Shown here: piece by piece, positions 43,999 through 52,505 of the stretch
Layout of the letters: each line of letters opens with the position of its first letter
How positions within the stretch are numbered: position 1 is the first letter of the stretch
Assembly (NCBI RefSeq): GCF_003846175.1
Contig: NZ_ML123045.1
Location: 561,617-625,616 of the forward strand
Reading direction: 5' to 3'
Source: Streptomyces sp. ADI95-17
Lineage (GTDB): Bacteria > Actinomycetota > Actinomycetes > Streptomycetales > Streptomycetaceae
DNA: 64,000 nucleotides
Notes under the pieces: model-generated
What the model was told of the DNA's origin: nothing
Database searches by the model: none
Seen by the model: the letters and a program-made list of their open reading frames with translations, nothing else
Program-made: the position numbers and the translations under genes

Positions 43999-45149
43999 GG
44001 GCGTCCGTTCTCCTTCCGGGACTCGCCGTCCCTGGACGTTTCGGCGGCGGCGGGCGTACGGCGTGCCCCGCGCAGCCGGGACGGCAGCCGGGCCAGTCCG
44101 CCGGGCAGCAGGTGTACCACGGCGACGAACAGCACACCGAGCAGGAACAGCGGCTGGGAGAGCGGCACCCGCAGCACCGCGGGCAGTTCGGCGACCGCGC
44201 CCGAGCCGGCCAGATCACCGAGCCGGTGGTCCGCCCAGGTGTAGAGGATGCCGCCGGCCATCGGCCCCCACCGGGTGCCCGATCCGCCCAGCACCACCAT
44301 CACCAGCAGCGACAGGGTGAAGTCGGAGGTGGTGGTCTGTGGGGTCGAGCCGCCGGTGAGCAGCAGGTGCACCAGACCGCCCAGCGCGGCCAGGGCGCCC
44401 GCCAGGACGAAGGCGGTGAGCTTGAACCCGTACGGCTTCAGCCCCAGAACCTCCACCCGGCGCTCGTTCTCCTTGATGCCCTCCCAGACACGTCCGGTGG
44501 GGGAGTTGACCGCCCGGTGGACGACGGCGAGCGTCAGGACCAGATAGCCGAGCGCCAGCCAGTAGAGGTTCGCGGTGTTGTCGATGCCGACGAGCCCGGA
44601 CGGCAGCAGCTCGGCCGGGGCGGCCCGGCCCTCCTCGCCGCCGGTCAGGCCGCCGGGGTTGCGGGAGACCAGGATCGACCCGGCCTGGGCGAACGCCAGC
44701 GTCACCATGGAGAAGCCGATGCCGGTGACCCGCAGGCTCACCGACCCCAGGACCAGCGCGAGCGCGACCCCGCAGCAGACGCCGAGCAGCGCGGACACGG
44801 CGAACGGGAGGCCCGCCTCCAGCAGGAACATATTGGTGGCGTAGCTGCCCGCCGCGAAGTAGAGGGCATGCCCGAAGGAGAGCAGCCCGGTGCGGCCGAG
44901 CAGCAGGTCGTAACCGGTCGCAAGGGCGCCGAACAGCAGGCAGGTGGCGAGGAGTTGGAGACTTCCCGGGCTGCCGAGCGGACCGTCCAGGAGTCCCGGC
45001 AGCGGCAGCGCGCTGAACGGGGCGAGGGCCAGGGCCGGCAGTACGGCGGCGGGCCACCACCGGCGCAGCAGCCGGACGGCGCTCCCGGACGACTGTGCGG
45101 CCGGGTGCTCCCCGCCGGTGCGGTGTTGTGTCTCGGCGGCGGTGCTCAC
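43995..45149 (-). CDS. Branched-chain amino acid-type ABC permease (LivM-like)
   Basis: A 384-residue membrane protein with LLFGALATGYDLLLGRTGLLSFGHALYFAAGSY, the LivM hallmark, and GIKENERRVEVLGLKPYGFKL, the cytoplasmic coupling loop. VMVVLGGSGTRWGPMAGGILY is near the end. The tail is hydrophilic. The GTG start overlaps the LivH-like stop (GTGA). It pairs with the other permease to form the channel of a HAAT-family importer. Confidence 0.9.
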   Translation of the reverse strand: MSTAAETQHRTGGEHPAAQSSGSAVRLLRRWWPAAVLPALALAPFSALPLPGLLDGPLGSPGSLQLLATCLLFGALATGYDLLLGRTGLLSFGHALYFAAGSYATNMFLLEAGLPFAVSALLGVCCGVALALVLGSVSLRVTGIGFSMVTLAFAQAGSILVSRNPGGLTGGEEGRAAPAELLPSGLVGIDNTANLYWLALGYLVLTLAVVHRAVNSPTGRVWEGIKENERRVEVLGLKPYGFKLTAFVLAGALAALGGLVHLLLTGGSTPQTTTSDFTLSLLVMVVLGGSGTRWGPMAGGILYTWADHRLGDLAGSGAVAELPAVLRVPLSQPLFLLGVLFVAVVHLLPGGLARLPSRLRGARRTPAAAETSRDGESRKENGRP

Positions 45150-46033
45150 GCGAGCCTCCCGGTCAGTCCGCGCGGCCGTACGAGCAGCAGCGCGGCGAGC
45201 AGGACGACGACCGCCAGATCGCCGAGGCCCGCTGCGGTGTAGTAGTTGGCGAACTGCTGGACCAGGCCGATGACGACGGACGCCACGGCGGCGCCGCTCA
45301 CCGACCCCATGCCCCCGGTGACCACCACGACGAACGCGAAGATCAGCAGCGAGGTGCCCTGACGCGGGTCGACCGAGCCGAAGTACAGGCCGCCGAGCGC
45401 CCCGCCGAGCGCGGCCACGCAGCCCCCGATCGCGAAGACCAGCGTGAACGCCTTCCGCACGTCGATACCGAGCGCGGTGACCATCGCCCGGTCCTCGACC
45501 CCGGCCCGTACGACCAGACCGTGCCGGGTGCGGCCGAGGAAGAGCCGCAGCGCCACGAGGACCACGAGGGCCGCCGCGACCAGAACCAGCCGGTTGACCG
45601 GCACCTGGGCACCGAACAGGCCGAACGTGCCGGACAGCGCCTTCGGACCCGGGAAGGTACGGGCGTCCGAGCCCCAGATGCCCGACAGCAGCGCCGGGAC
45701 GGCGAGCCCCACCCCGACCGTGGCGAGGACCTGCTCTCGCGGCCGGGTGTAGAGCGGCCGTACGACGGCGAGTTCCAGCAGCACGGCGGCCGCGGTGCCC
45801 ACCGCCGTACCGAACAGGACGGCGAGGGCGAAGCCCGCCCCGCCCGGACCGGCGCCCGGCAGATTGCCGGAGGCCGCCCACCAGGTGCCGTACGCGCCGA
45901 TGGAGAGCAGCGCCCCGTGCGCGAAGTTGAGCACGTCCATCAGCCCGAAGATCAGCGAGAGTCCCGATGCGATCAGGAAGTAGAGGGCTCCCAGACCGAG
46001 TCCGGTCATGGTGAGCAGAACGACGGTGGACAT
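45146..46033 (-). CDS. Branched-chain amino acid-type ABC permease (LivH-like)
   Basis: A 295-residue permease with GALYFLIASGLSLIFGLMDVLNFAHGALLSIGAY, typical of LivH, RHGLVVRAGVEDRAMVTALGIDV (coupling loop) and VVVVTGGMGSVSGAAVASVVIG. The ATG overlaps the upstream ATPase stop by one base and the end overlaps the LivM-like start, so all operon genes are coupled. Confidence 0.9.
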   Translation of the reverse strand: MSTVVLLTMTGLGLGALYFLIASGLSLIFGLMDVLNFAHGALLSIGAYGTWWAASGNLPGAGPGGAGFALAVLFGTAVGTAAAVLLELAVVRPLYTRPREQVLATVGVGLAVPALLSGIWGSDARTFPGPKALSGTFGLFGAQVPVNRLVLVAAALVVLVALRLFLGRTRHGLVVRAGVEDRAMVTALGIDVRKAFTLVFAIGGCVAALGGALGGLYFGSVDPRQGTSLLIFAFVVVVTGGMGSVSGAAVASVVIGLVQQFANYYTAAGLGDLAVVVLLAALLLVRPRGLTGRLA

Positions 46034-46779
46034 CAGGAATCCGCCTCCACGGAAGGTGCTTCGGTGGCCGGGCCGTGTCCCACGCCCAGCAGGCGCCGTG
46101 CGGCCTCCGCGTCGCCCAGCAGCTCGGCGGCCGGTCCCTGATGGGCGGTCCGGCCGTCGGCGAGCACCGCGCAGTGCCGGGCCAGCCGCCGCACCACGGC
46201 GAGGTTCTGCTCCACGAGCAGCACCGGCACCGCCTCGGCGGCCCGCTCAAGCACCTGGGCGACCTCGGTGACCACCTTCGGCGCCAGGCCCTTGGTGGGT
46301 TCGTCGGCGATGATCAGCCGGTTGCCGTTGAGCAGGGTGCGGCCGATGGCCACCATCTGCTGCTGCCCGCCGGACAGCGTCCCCGCCAACTGCCGCTCCC
46401 GGCGCTTCAGTTCGGGGAACAGCTCATGGACGAGCCCGTACGCGGGCCCGTCCGCGCCGCGCCGCTCGGCCAGGCGCAGGTTCTCCGCGACGGTCAGCCC
46501 GGCGAAGACCCCGCGGTCCTCGGGCGCGTAACCGATGCCGAGGCGCACCACGGTGTGGGTCGGCATCGACACGGTCTCCTCGCCGTCCAGCCGCACGCTC
46601 CCGGTGCGCGGGACGAGGCCGAGTACGCCGCGTACGGTCGTGGTCTTCCCGGCGCCGTTGCGGCCGAGCAGCGCGGTCACGCCGTGCCGGGCGACGTCCA
46701 GGTCCACGCCGTGCAGGATGTGCCGGCCGCCGATCAGGACCCGCAGGTCCCGTACGGCGAGCAGGGTTCCGGTCGTCAC
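46033..46779 (-). CDS. ABC transporter ATPase (LivF-like)
   Basis: A 248-residue ATPase. Walker A GRNGAGKTTTVRGVLGL, signature LSGGQQQMVAIGRTLL, Walker B LIIADEPTKGLAPKVV and the switch His region LLVEQNLAVVRRLA are all LivF-like. The GTG at 46779 overlaps the LivG-like stop. The frame is open upstream into the LivG-like gene but only this start places the core correctly. Confidence 0.9.
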   Translation of the reverse strand: MTTGTLLAVRDLRVLIGGRHILHGVDLDVARHGVTALLGRNGAGKTTTVRGVLGLVPRTGSVRLDGEETVSMPTHTVVRLGIGYAPEDRGVFAGLTVAENLRLAERRGADGPAYGLVHELFPELKRRERQLAGTLSGGQQQMVAIGRTLLNGNRLIIADEPTKGLAPKVVTEVAQVLERAAEAVPVLLVEQNLAVVRRLARHCAVLADGRTAHQGPAAELLGDAEAARRLLGVGHGPATEAPSVEADS

Positions 46780-47567
46780 AGACCCTCCCCGAGATATGCC
46801 TGCTGGACGGTCGGATCGGCGGTCACTGCCTCGGGGGTGTCCAGCGCCAGCAGCCTTCCGTGGTGCATCACGGCGAGCCGGTCGGCCAGCCCCAGCAGGA
46901 CGTCCATGTGGTGCTCGACCATCAGGACGGTGCGGCCCTCGTCCCGGTGCAGGGTGCGGATGAGTTCGGTCAGTGCGGGGACCTCCTCCGCGCTGACCCC
47001 GGCCATCGGTTCGTCCAGCAGCATCAGCCGGGGCTCGCCCACCAGCAGCACCGCGAGCTCCAGCTTCCGCTTCTCGCCGTGCGACAGCTCGGCCGCCGTC
47101 GCCCGTGCCCGGTGGCCGAGACCGGTGCGTTCCAGTACACCGTCCACCTCGGCGGTGTACCGGGACGCCCGCCGCCACAGCCGGTGGGAGCCGCCCCGGG
47201 CCGCCTGGGCGGCCAGCCGGACGTGGTCGGCCACACTCATGGCCGGCCAGAGGCTGGACGTCTGGAACGTGCGGCCGATGCCGCGCCGCGCCCGTGCGTG
47301 CGCGGGGCTGGCCGTCATGTCCGTGCCGTCCAGCGCGATGGTGCCGCAGGTGGCCGTGGTCAGCCCGCTGATCAGGTTGAACAGGGAGGTCTTGCCAGCC
47401 CCGTTGGGGCCGATGAAGGCCAGGAACTCGCCCTCGTGGACGCTCAGCGTGACGTCCTCGACGATCGTCGCCCCGCCGACGCCCCAGCCGAGCCCGTCCA
47501 GCCGGAGCACCGGGGCGGCGGTCCGCGCCCCGCCCGGGTGTTCCGCGGTGGTGTCCGGTGCGGTCAT
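46776..47567 (-). CDS. ABC transporter ATPase (LivG-like)
   Basis: A 263-residue ATPase. Walker A GPNGAGKTSLFNLISGL, the LivG-type GIGRTFQTSSLWPAMSVADHV region, signature LSHGEKRKLELAVLL and Walker B LMLLDEPMAGVSAEE are present. It forms a heterodimer with the LivF-like protein. It starts three bases after the substrate-binding protein stop. Confidence 0.9.
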   Translation of the reverse strand: MTAPDTTAEHPGGARTAAPVLRLDGLGWGVGGATIVEDVTLSVHEGEFLAFIGPNGAGKTSLFNLISGLTTATCGTIALDGTDMTASPAHARARRGIGRTFQTSSLWPAMSVADHVRLAAQAARGGSHRLWRRASRYTAEVDGVLERTGLGHRARATAAELSHGEKRKLELAVLLVGEPRLMLLDEPMAGVSAEEVPALTELIRTLHRDEGRTVLMVEHHMDVLLGLADRLAVMHHGRLLALDTPEAVTADPTVQQAYLGEGL

Positions 47568-47570
47568 CGC

Positions 47571-48818
47571 TCAGCCCGCCGAGGGCTTCGCGGGCGGCGC
47601 CACCTCGTCCATCGGCTCGGTGGTCACCAGCTCCGGCCGGGCACCGGCGCCCGACCCCCTGAGCTTCGCGACGAACATCGGCTGCACCAGGGCGTGGTCA
47701 CCGGCACGGACCTGCTCCTTGCCCTTCACCCCGTCGAAGCTCCAGCCCTCCAGGGCCTTCACCATGGCGGCGGTGTCGGTGGCGCCGCCCTGCTCGACCG
47801 CGCGCACCACCATCTGCGCGGCGGTGAAGCCGTCGGGAGTGAACAGGTCCGGGGTGCCGCCGGCCTTCTCGACCGAGTCGAGCATCGACTTCTCCACGGC
47901 GTTGCCGCCGCCCGCACCGGGGAAGTAGTGCGCCAGGAACGACACCTTGGAACCGGCGGCGCCGAAGACCGGGTACGAGGCCGTCCCGGCGAGGCCGGTG
48001 ACGACCTTGGCCGCCTCCAGCACGCCCTGCTGGTCCAGCGCGGTCCACAGCGCCGGTGCGGTCGATCCGGCCCAGGCGACGAAGACCAGATCAGGCCCGC
48101 CCGCCTTCACCTGCCGGGCGAACGGGGTCAGGTCCGTGGCGCTGGGCGGGGCCAGTACGGAGCCGACCTTCGCCCCCCTGGCACCGAGGACGGCCTTCAC
48201 CGCGGCGACATTGGCCTGGCCGAACGTGGAGTCCTGGGCCAGCACGGTGACCTTCTTGCCCCTGGCCTCGCCGAGCATCGCCCCGGCGGTGAGGATGTCC
48301 TGGTAGGACTGCCGGCCCGACCGGAAGGTGTAGTCGTTGATGCCGGTCACGGCGTCGGTGGCGGCCGGACCGCTGATGTACAGCACCTTGTTCTGGGCGG
48401 CGAGCGGCGCCATCTGGAGCGCCACCCCGGAGTCGGTGGTACCGGCCAGCACCTTGTAGCCCTTGCCGATCAGGCTCTTCGCCGCGGAGACCGCCTTGCC
48501 CGGATCGCCCGCGTCGTCCTGCTCGGTGACCTCGATGCGGTGCCCGGCCACCTTCCGGGTGCCCTTCGTGGCGTGGTCCAGACCCGCCATGAACCCGTCG
48601 CGGTACTGCTTCCCGTAGTCCGCGAGGAGGCCGGTACGGGAGTACACCAGGCCCACCTTGACGGTCGCGTCCTTCGCGTCCCCGGCGGAGCCGGAATCGC
48701 TCTCGCCGGCCTTTCCGGCGGCGGTGCACCCGGCGAGCACGAGACCGGCGCAGGTCAGTGCGACGGCGGCGTGGAGGGATCTGCGGTGACGGGCGGTGCC
48801 TGTGGCTCTGCGACGCAT
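47571..48818 (-). CDS. ABC transporter substrate-binding lipoprotein (HAAT family)
   Basis: A 415-residue lipoprotein with lipobox LVLAGCTAAG and a periplasmic-binding type I fold (VKVGLVYSRTGLLADYGKQYRDG, LIGKGYKVLAGTTDSG, KVLYISGPAATDAVTG). It delivers the ligand to the downstream permeases. The family imports branched-chain amino acids, urea, amides or aromatic acids; ligand here is not known. ATG 48818 has a GAGGAG upstream. It is first in a six-gene operon and has an inverted repeat upstream. Confidence 0.88.
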   Translation of the reverse strand: MRRRATGTARHRRSLHAAVALTCAGLVLAGCTAAGKAGESDSGSAGDAKDATVKVGLVYSRTGLLADYGKQYRDGFMAGLDHATKGTRKVAGHRIEVTEQDDAGDPGKAVSAAKSLIGKGYKVLAGTTDSGVALQMAPLAAQNKVLYISGPAATDAVTGINDYTFRSGRQSYQDILTAGAMLGEARGKKVTVLAQDSTFGQANVAAVKAVLGARGAKVGSVLAPPSATDLTPFARQVKAGGPDLVFVAWAGSTAPALWTALDQQGVLEAAKVVTGLAGTASYPVFGAAGSKVSFLAHYFPGAGGGNAVEKSMLDSVEKAGGTPDLFTPDGFTAAQMVVRAVEQGGATDTAAMVKALEGWSFDGVKGKEQVRAGDHALVQPMFVAKLRGSGAGARPELVTTEPMDEVAPPAKPSAG

Positions 48819-48917
48819 GGTGACCGGCTCCTCGGCGTGTTCATGTGATGTCGCCGAACCGTATGAACACCGTGCCGCCGTCGACATGGTGCAGAGCGCC
48901 CCACCTGACACGGTGCG

Positions 48918-48936
48918 CATGTGGGGGCCGCACATG
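48918..48936. promoter_or_regulatory. Inverted repeat upstream of the HAAT operon
   Basis: CATGTG (48918-48923) and CACATG (48931-48936) with a seven-base spacer, about 100 bp before the binding-protein ATG. Candidate operator only. Confidence 0.35.
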
Positions 48937-48952
48937 GGCCCGGAAAGCGAAA

Positions 48953-48993
48953 GCCGCGCAGGGGAACCGGATCGTACGGTTCCGCTGCGCGGC
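48953..48993 (-). terminator. 17-bp hairpin after the DUF4190 gene
   Basis: Arms 48953-48969 and 48977-48993 pair with one internal G-G mismatch and a seven-base loop. It is 60 bp downstream of the minus-strand stop at 49053. Confidence 0.7.
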
Positions 48994-49052
48994 CGGTGCG
49001 CGGTGTGTGGTGCGCGGTGCGTGGTGGTGCGCGGGTCCTGGGCGGTGGCCCG

Positions 49053-49397
49053 TCACATCGCGCTGATGCCCTGGATCGTGGCCACGGTGATGCCGAGCAC
49101 GGCGAACGCGATGCCGACCCAGCCCATCACGATGCCCGCGACCGCCTGGCCGCGGCCGCCGCCCTCGCCCCGGTCGGCCATGCGCCTGGCCGAGATGCCG
49201 AGGCACAGCGCGATGATCGGCAGGATGATCGGGATGAGCACCAGGCCGAGGATGCCGAGCACCATCGAGGCGGTCGCCTTGCCGCTGGGCAGCGGGGCAC
49301 CGTACCCGTAGCCGGCCGGGGGCTGAACGCCGTATCCCGGTCCGCCCGGGGCCTGGGTCCCCGTCGCGCCGCCTGCAATGCCTGACTGGTCAGCCAT
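49053..49397 (-). CDS. DUF4190 membrane protein
   Basis: A 114-residue protein with a Gly/Pro/Tyr-rich N-terminus (GGPGYGVQPPAGYGYG) followed by two helices (SMVLGILGLVLIPIILPIIALCLG and AVAGIVMGWVGIAFAVLGI) flanking a basic loop (ISARRMADRG). This is the DUF4190 layout, common in actinobacteria and of unknown role. The ATG at 49397 has GAGAGGAAG just upstream; the longer frame to 49493 lacks support. Confidence 0.8.
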   Translation of the reverse strand: MADQSGIAGGATGTQAPGGPGYGVQPPAGYGYGAPLPSGKATASMVLGILGLVLIPIILPIIALCLGISARRMADRGEGGGRGQAVAGIVMGWVGIAFAVLGITVATIQGISAM

Positions 49398-49512
49398 GTC
49401 TTCCTCTCCATCGATGCTGGTCATGACCATGTTAAAGAGCGGCTTGTGGCTCTTTCGGTCAGAACGGTGTGAGGAATGTGATGAAGACGCCACGGGGCAG
49501 GCCCCGCATGTG

Positions 49513-50124
49513 CTAATGCGTGTCTGTCGGACTGGTCACATCGATCAGCCGGCACACCGTGTCGATGTCGATCTTCACCTGGGCGATCGACGCCCGCCCC
49601 GACAGCCAGGTGATCAGCGCGGAGTGCCAGGTGTGCTCGATGACGCGGACCGCGGACAGCTGCTCCGGTGTCGGATGCTCCAGGCCCATCGCGTCCAGGA
49701 TGATCGCCGTCGTGATCCGCGAGACGGTGTCCACCTCCGGGCTGACGCTGCGGTCCGCGAAGGTCAGCGCCCGCACCATCGCGTCCGCCAGATGCGGCTC
49801 GCGCTGGAGCGCGCGGAAGGCCCGCATCAGGGTGTCGGCGACCCGCTGGGCCGGGTCCTGGCCGGCCGGCGGTCGTTTGTGCAGCGTCGTGTGCATGTGC
49901 TGGAGCTGGTCCTGCATGGTGGCGACCAGCAGATGGATCTTGGACGGGAAGTAGCGGTACAGCGTGCCCAGGGCGACCCCGGCCTCCTCCGCGACCTCAC
50001 GCATCTGCACCGCCTCGAAGCCGCCCCGGCCGGCGAGCTGGGCGCTGGCGTGCAGGATGCGGCGGCGGCGGGCCTCCTGCCGTTCGGTCAGGGGCGGCGA
50101 TGCCGGCTTGGCCTCAGCTGTCAT
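49513..50124 (-). CDS. KstR-like TetR family transcriptional repressor
   Basis: A 203-residue TetR regulator. The DNA-binding part (RRRRILHASAQLAGRGGFEA, then VQMREVAEEAGVALGTLYRY and FPSKIHLLVATM) closely matches mycobacterial KstR, as do EPHLADAMVRALTFAD and VIEHTWHSALITWLSGRAS in the ligand domain. KstR represses cholesterol catabolism genes and is released by a steroid-CoA. Start 50124 is preferred to a longer frame. A perfect KstR-type motif lies at 50287-50300, between it and the divergent glycosyltransferase operon, suggesting autoregulation. Four further motifs control P450, thiolase, MBL and ALDH genes in this window. Confidence 0.87.
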   Translation of the reverse strand: MTAEAKPASPPLTERQEARRRRILHASAQLAGRGGFEAVQMREVAEEAGVALGTLYRYFPSKIHLLVATMQDQLQHMHTTLHKRPPAGQDPAQRVADTLMRAFRALQREPHLADAMVRALTFADRSVSPEVDTVSRITTAIILDAMGLEHPTPEQLSAVRVIEHTWHSALITWLSGRASIAQVKIDIDTVCRLIDVTSPTDTH

Positions 50125-50286
50125 GTGTCCCCATCCATGGCTTCTGTCCGCGACCGGAGGGAGGCGCTCGGTCTCCCGGGGGCGCACAGCATGCCAGCGT
50201 GCCCGGTGGTGGCGCGAATCACCTGATCCGGCCGTTGCACCGACGCTACCTGCCGGTAGATTCGTAGCTCATTGAACGATCCAGTC

Positions 50287-50300
50287 TGAAACTTGTTCTA
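50287..50300. promoter_or_regulatory. Perfect KstR-type operator in the regulator/glycosyltransferase promoter region
   Basis: TGAAACTTGTTCTA matches all 14 positions of TnnAACnnGTTnnA. It is 55 bp before the glycosyltransferase start and 163 bp before the regulator start. Confidence 0.72.
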
Positions 50301-50354
50301 GATTAGCGTGAGCGGTTACGCTCCGGCGAACACGCAGTGAGAAGGGGGCCGAGT

Positions 50355-51686
50355 GTGACCGCTGAGGCCATAGAGTCGGGCCCCCGCACGGGCAGCGACA
50401 CGTCCGGCACCGCCGACGACCGTCCGTTGCGCATCGCACTCCTCACCTACAAGGGCAACCCCTTCTGCGGCGGCCAGGGCGTCTACGTACGCCACCTCGC
50501 CCGCGAGCTCGCCCGCCTCGGGCACAGCGTCGAGGTGATAGGTGCCCAGCCCTATCCGGTGCTCGACGAGGGCGTCCCGCTCACCGAGCTGCCGAGCCTG
50601 GACCTCTACCGCCAGCCCGACCCGTTCCGCACCCCGAAGCGCGGCGAGTACCGCGACTGGATCGACGCCGCCGAGGTCGCCACCATGTGGACCGGCGGCT
50701 TCCCGGAACCGCTCACCTTCAGCCTGCGCGCCCGGCGCCATCTCGCCGCCCGCCGCGGCGAGTTCGACGTCATCCACGACAACCAGACGCTCGGCTACGG
50801 GCTCCTCGCCGACCTCGGCGCCCCGCTCGTCACCACGATCCACCACCCCATCACCGTCGACCGGCAGCTCGACCTGGACGCCGCCGGCACCCGCCGCCGG
50901 CGCGCCTCCGTACGCCGCTGGTACGGCTTCACCCGGATGCAGAAGCGGGTCGCCCGCCGGCTGCCCTCGGTGCTCACCGTCTCCGGCTCCTCCCAGCAGG
51001 AGATCATCGACCACCTCGGGGTGCGCCGGGACCGCATCCACGTCGTGCACATCGGCGCCGACACCGACCTGTGGTCGCCCGACCCCTCGGTCGCCGAGGT
51101 GCCCGGCCGGATCGTCACCACCTCCAGCGCCGACGTCCCGCTGAAGGGCCTCGTCCACCTCGTCGAGGCGCTCGCCAAGCTCCGTACCGGGAACCCGGAG
51201 GCGCACCTCGTGGTCGTCGGCAAGCGGGCCGAGGACGGACCGGTCGCGCAGGCCATAGAGCGGCACGGACTGCGAGGTGCCGTCGAGTTCGTCAAGGGCA
51301 TCAGCGACGCCGAGCTCGTCGACCTGGTGCGCGGCGCCCAGATCGCCTGCGTCCCCTCGCTGTACGAAGGCTTCTCGCTGCCCGCCGCCGAGGCCATGGC
51401 CACCGGCACCCCGCTCGTCGCCACCACCGGCGGCGCGATCCCCGAGGTCGCGGGCCCGGACGGCGAGACCTGCCTGGCCGTCCCGCCCGCCGACGCCGGG
51501 GCGCTGGCCGACGCGCTCGCCCGGCTGCTCGGCGACCCCGAGCTGCGGGCCCGGCTCGGTGCCGCCGGCCGTGACCGGGTGCTCTCCCGCTTCACCTGGA
51601 AGCAGGCCGCCATCGGAACCGCCGCCCTCTACCGCGAGGCGATCGCCGCCCGGTCCGGTGCCACGCGCCCCGGCCGCGGTCGTTGA
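50355..51686 (+). CDS. GT4-family glycosyltransferase
   Basis: A 443-residue GT-B enzyme. It has LLTYKGNPFCGGQGVYVRHLARELARLGH (acceptor-side Gly-rich loop), VIHDNQTLGYG, the donor-domain VVHIGADTDLWSPDP, and the EGFSLPAAEAMATGTPLVAT motif with the catalytic E-x7-E. It transfers a nucleotide-activated sugar; acceptor unknown. The GTG at 50355 has AAGGGGG six bases before it and is preferred to 50337. First gene of a three-gene operon controlled by the perfect KstR-type box. Confidence 0.87.
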   Translation: MTAEAIESGPRTGSDTSGTADDRPLRIALLTYKGNPFCGGQGVYVRHLARELARLGHSVEVIGAQPYPVLDEGVPLTELPSLDLYRQPDPFRTPKRGEYRDWIDAAEVATMWTGGFPEPLTFSLRARRHLAARRGEFDVIHDNQTLGYGLLADLGAPLVTTIHHPITVDRQLDLDAAGTRRRRASVRRWYGFTRMQKRVARRLPSVLTVSGSSQQEIIDHLGVRRDRIHVVHIGADTDLWSPDPSVAEVPGRIVTTSSADVPLKGLVHLVEALAKLRTGNPEAHLVVVGKRAEDGPVAQAIERHGLRGAVEFVKGISDAELVDLVRGAQIACVPSLYEGFSLPAAEAMATGTPLVATTGGAIPEVAGPDGETCLAVPPADAGALADALARLLGDPELRARLGAAGRDRVLSRFTWKQAAIGTAALYREAIAARSGATRPGRGR

Positions 51687-51749
51687 CACCGCCGCCCGTT
51701 CCCGTCGTACCCGCCCCCCGACCTCCCCCGACCGCGAAAGCAGGCATTC

Positions 51750-52505
51750 GTGCTGACCGTGGACTTCACCCGCTTCCCGCTCGCCGCAGGTGACCGAGTG
51801 CTCGACCTGGGCTGCGGCGCCGGACGCCACGCCTTCGAGTGCTACCGGCGCGGCGCCCAGGTCGTGGCCCTCGACCAGAACGGCGAGGAGATCCGCGAGG
51901 TCGCGAAGTGGTTCGCCGCGATGAAGGAGGCCGGCGAGGCCCCCGAGGGCGCCACCGCCACCGCGATGGAGGGCGACGCGCTCAACCTGCCGTTCCCCGA
52001 CGAGTCCTTCGACGTCGTGATCATCTCCGAGGTCATGGAGCACATCCCCGACGACAAGGGCGTGCTCGCCGAGATGGTCCGGGTCCTCAGGCCCGGCGGC
52101 CGGATCGCGATCACCGTGCCCCGGTACGGCCCCGAGAAGGTCTGCTGGACGCTCTCCGACGCCTACCACGAGGTCGAGGGCGGCCACATCCGGATCTACA
52201 AGGCCGACGAACTCCTCGGCAAGATACGCGGCGCCGGCCTCAAGCCGTACGGCACCCACCACGCGCACGCCCTGCACGCGCCCTACTGGTGGCTCAAGTG
52301 CGCCTTCGGCGTCGACAACGACAAGGCGCTGCCGGTCCGCGCGTACCACAAGCTGCTGGTCTGGGACATCATGAAGAAGCCGATGGCGACCCGGGTGGCC
52401 GAGCAGCTGCTCAACCCGGTCGTCGGCAAGAGCTTCGTGGCGTACGCGACCAAGCCGCACCTGCCCGCCGCCGCGGCCGAGGACCTCACCAAGGCCGAGG
52501 CGTGA
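51750..52505 (+). CDS. Class I SAM-dependent methyltransferase
   Basis: A 251-residue methyltransferase with VLDLGCGAGRHAFE (motif I), VVALDQNGEEI, MEGDALNLPFPDESFDVVI and VLRPGGRIAITVPRYGPEK. A Trp-rich segment (HAPYWWLKCAFG) follows. The stop overlaps the next GTG (GTGA). Acting between a glycosyltransferase and a toroid protein, it probably methylates a sugar or lipid; the substrate is unknown. Confidence 0.86.
   Translation: MLTVDFTRFPLAAGDRVLDLGCGAGRHAFECYRRGAQVVALDQNGEEIREVAKWFAAMKEAGEAPEGATATAMEGDALNLPFPDESFDVVIISEVMEHIPDDKGVLAEMVRVLRPGGRIAITVPRYGPEKVCWTLSDAYHEVEGGHIRIYKADELLGKIRGAGLKPYGTHHAHALHAPYWWLKCAFGVDNDKALPVRAYHKLLVWDIMKKPMATRVAEQLLNPVVGKSFVAYATKPHLPAAAAEDLTKAEA

Noticed and set aside
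43114..48818. Confident leucine/isoleucine/valine transporter naming
   Set aside because: The genes are clearly HAAT-family, but ligand varies widely in this family and the fused hydrolase context argues against a simple amino acid system.
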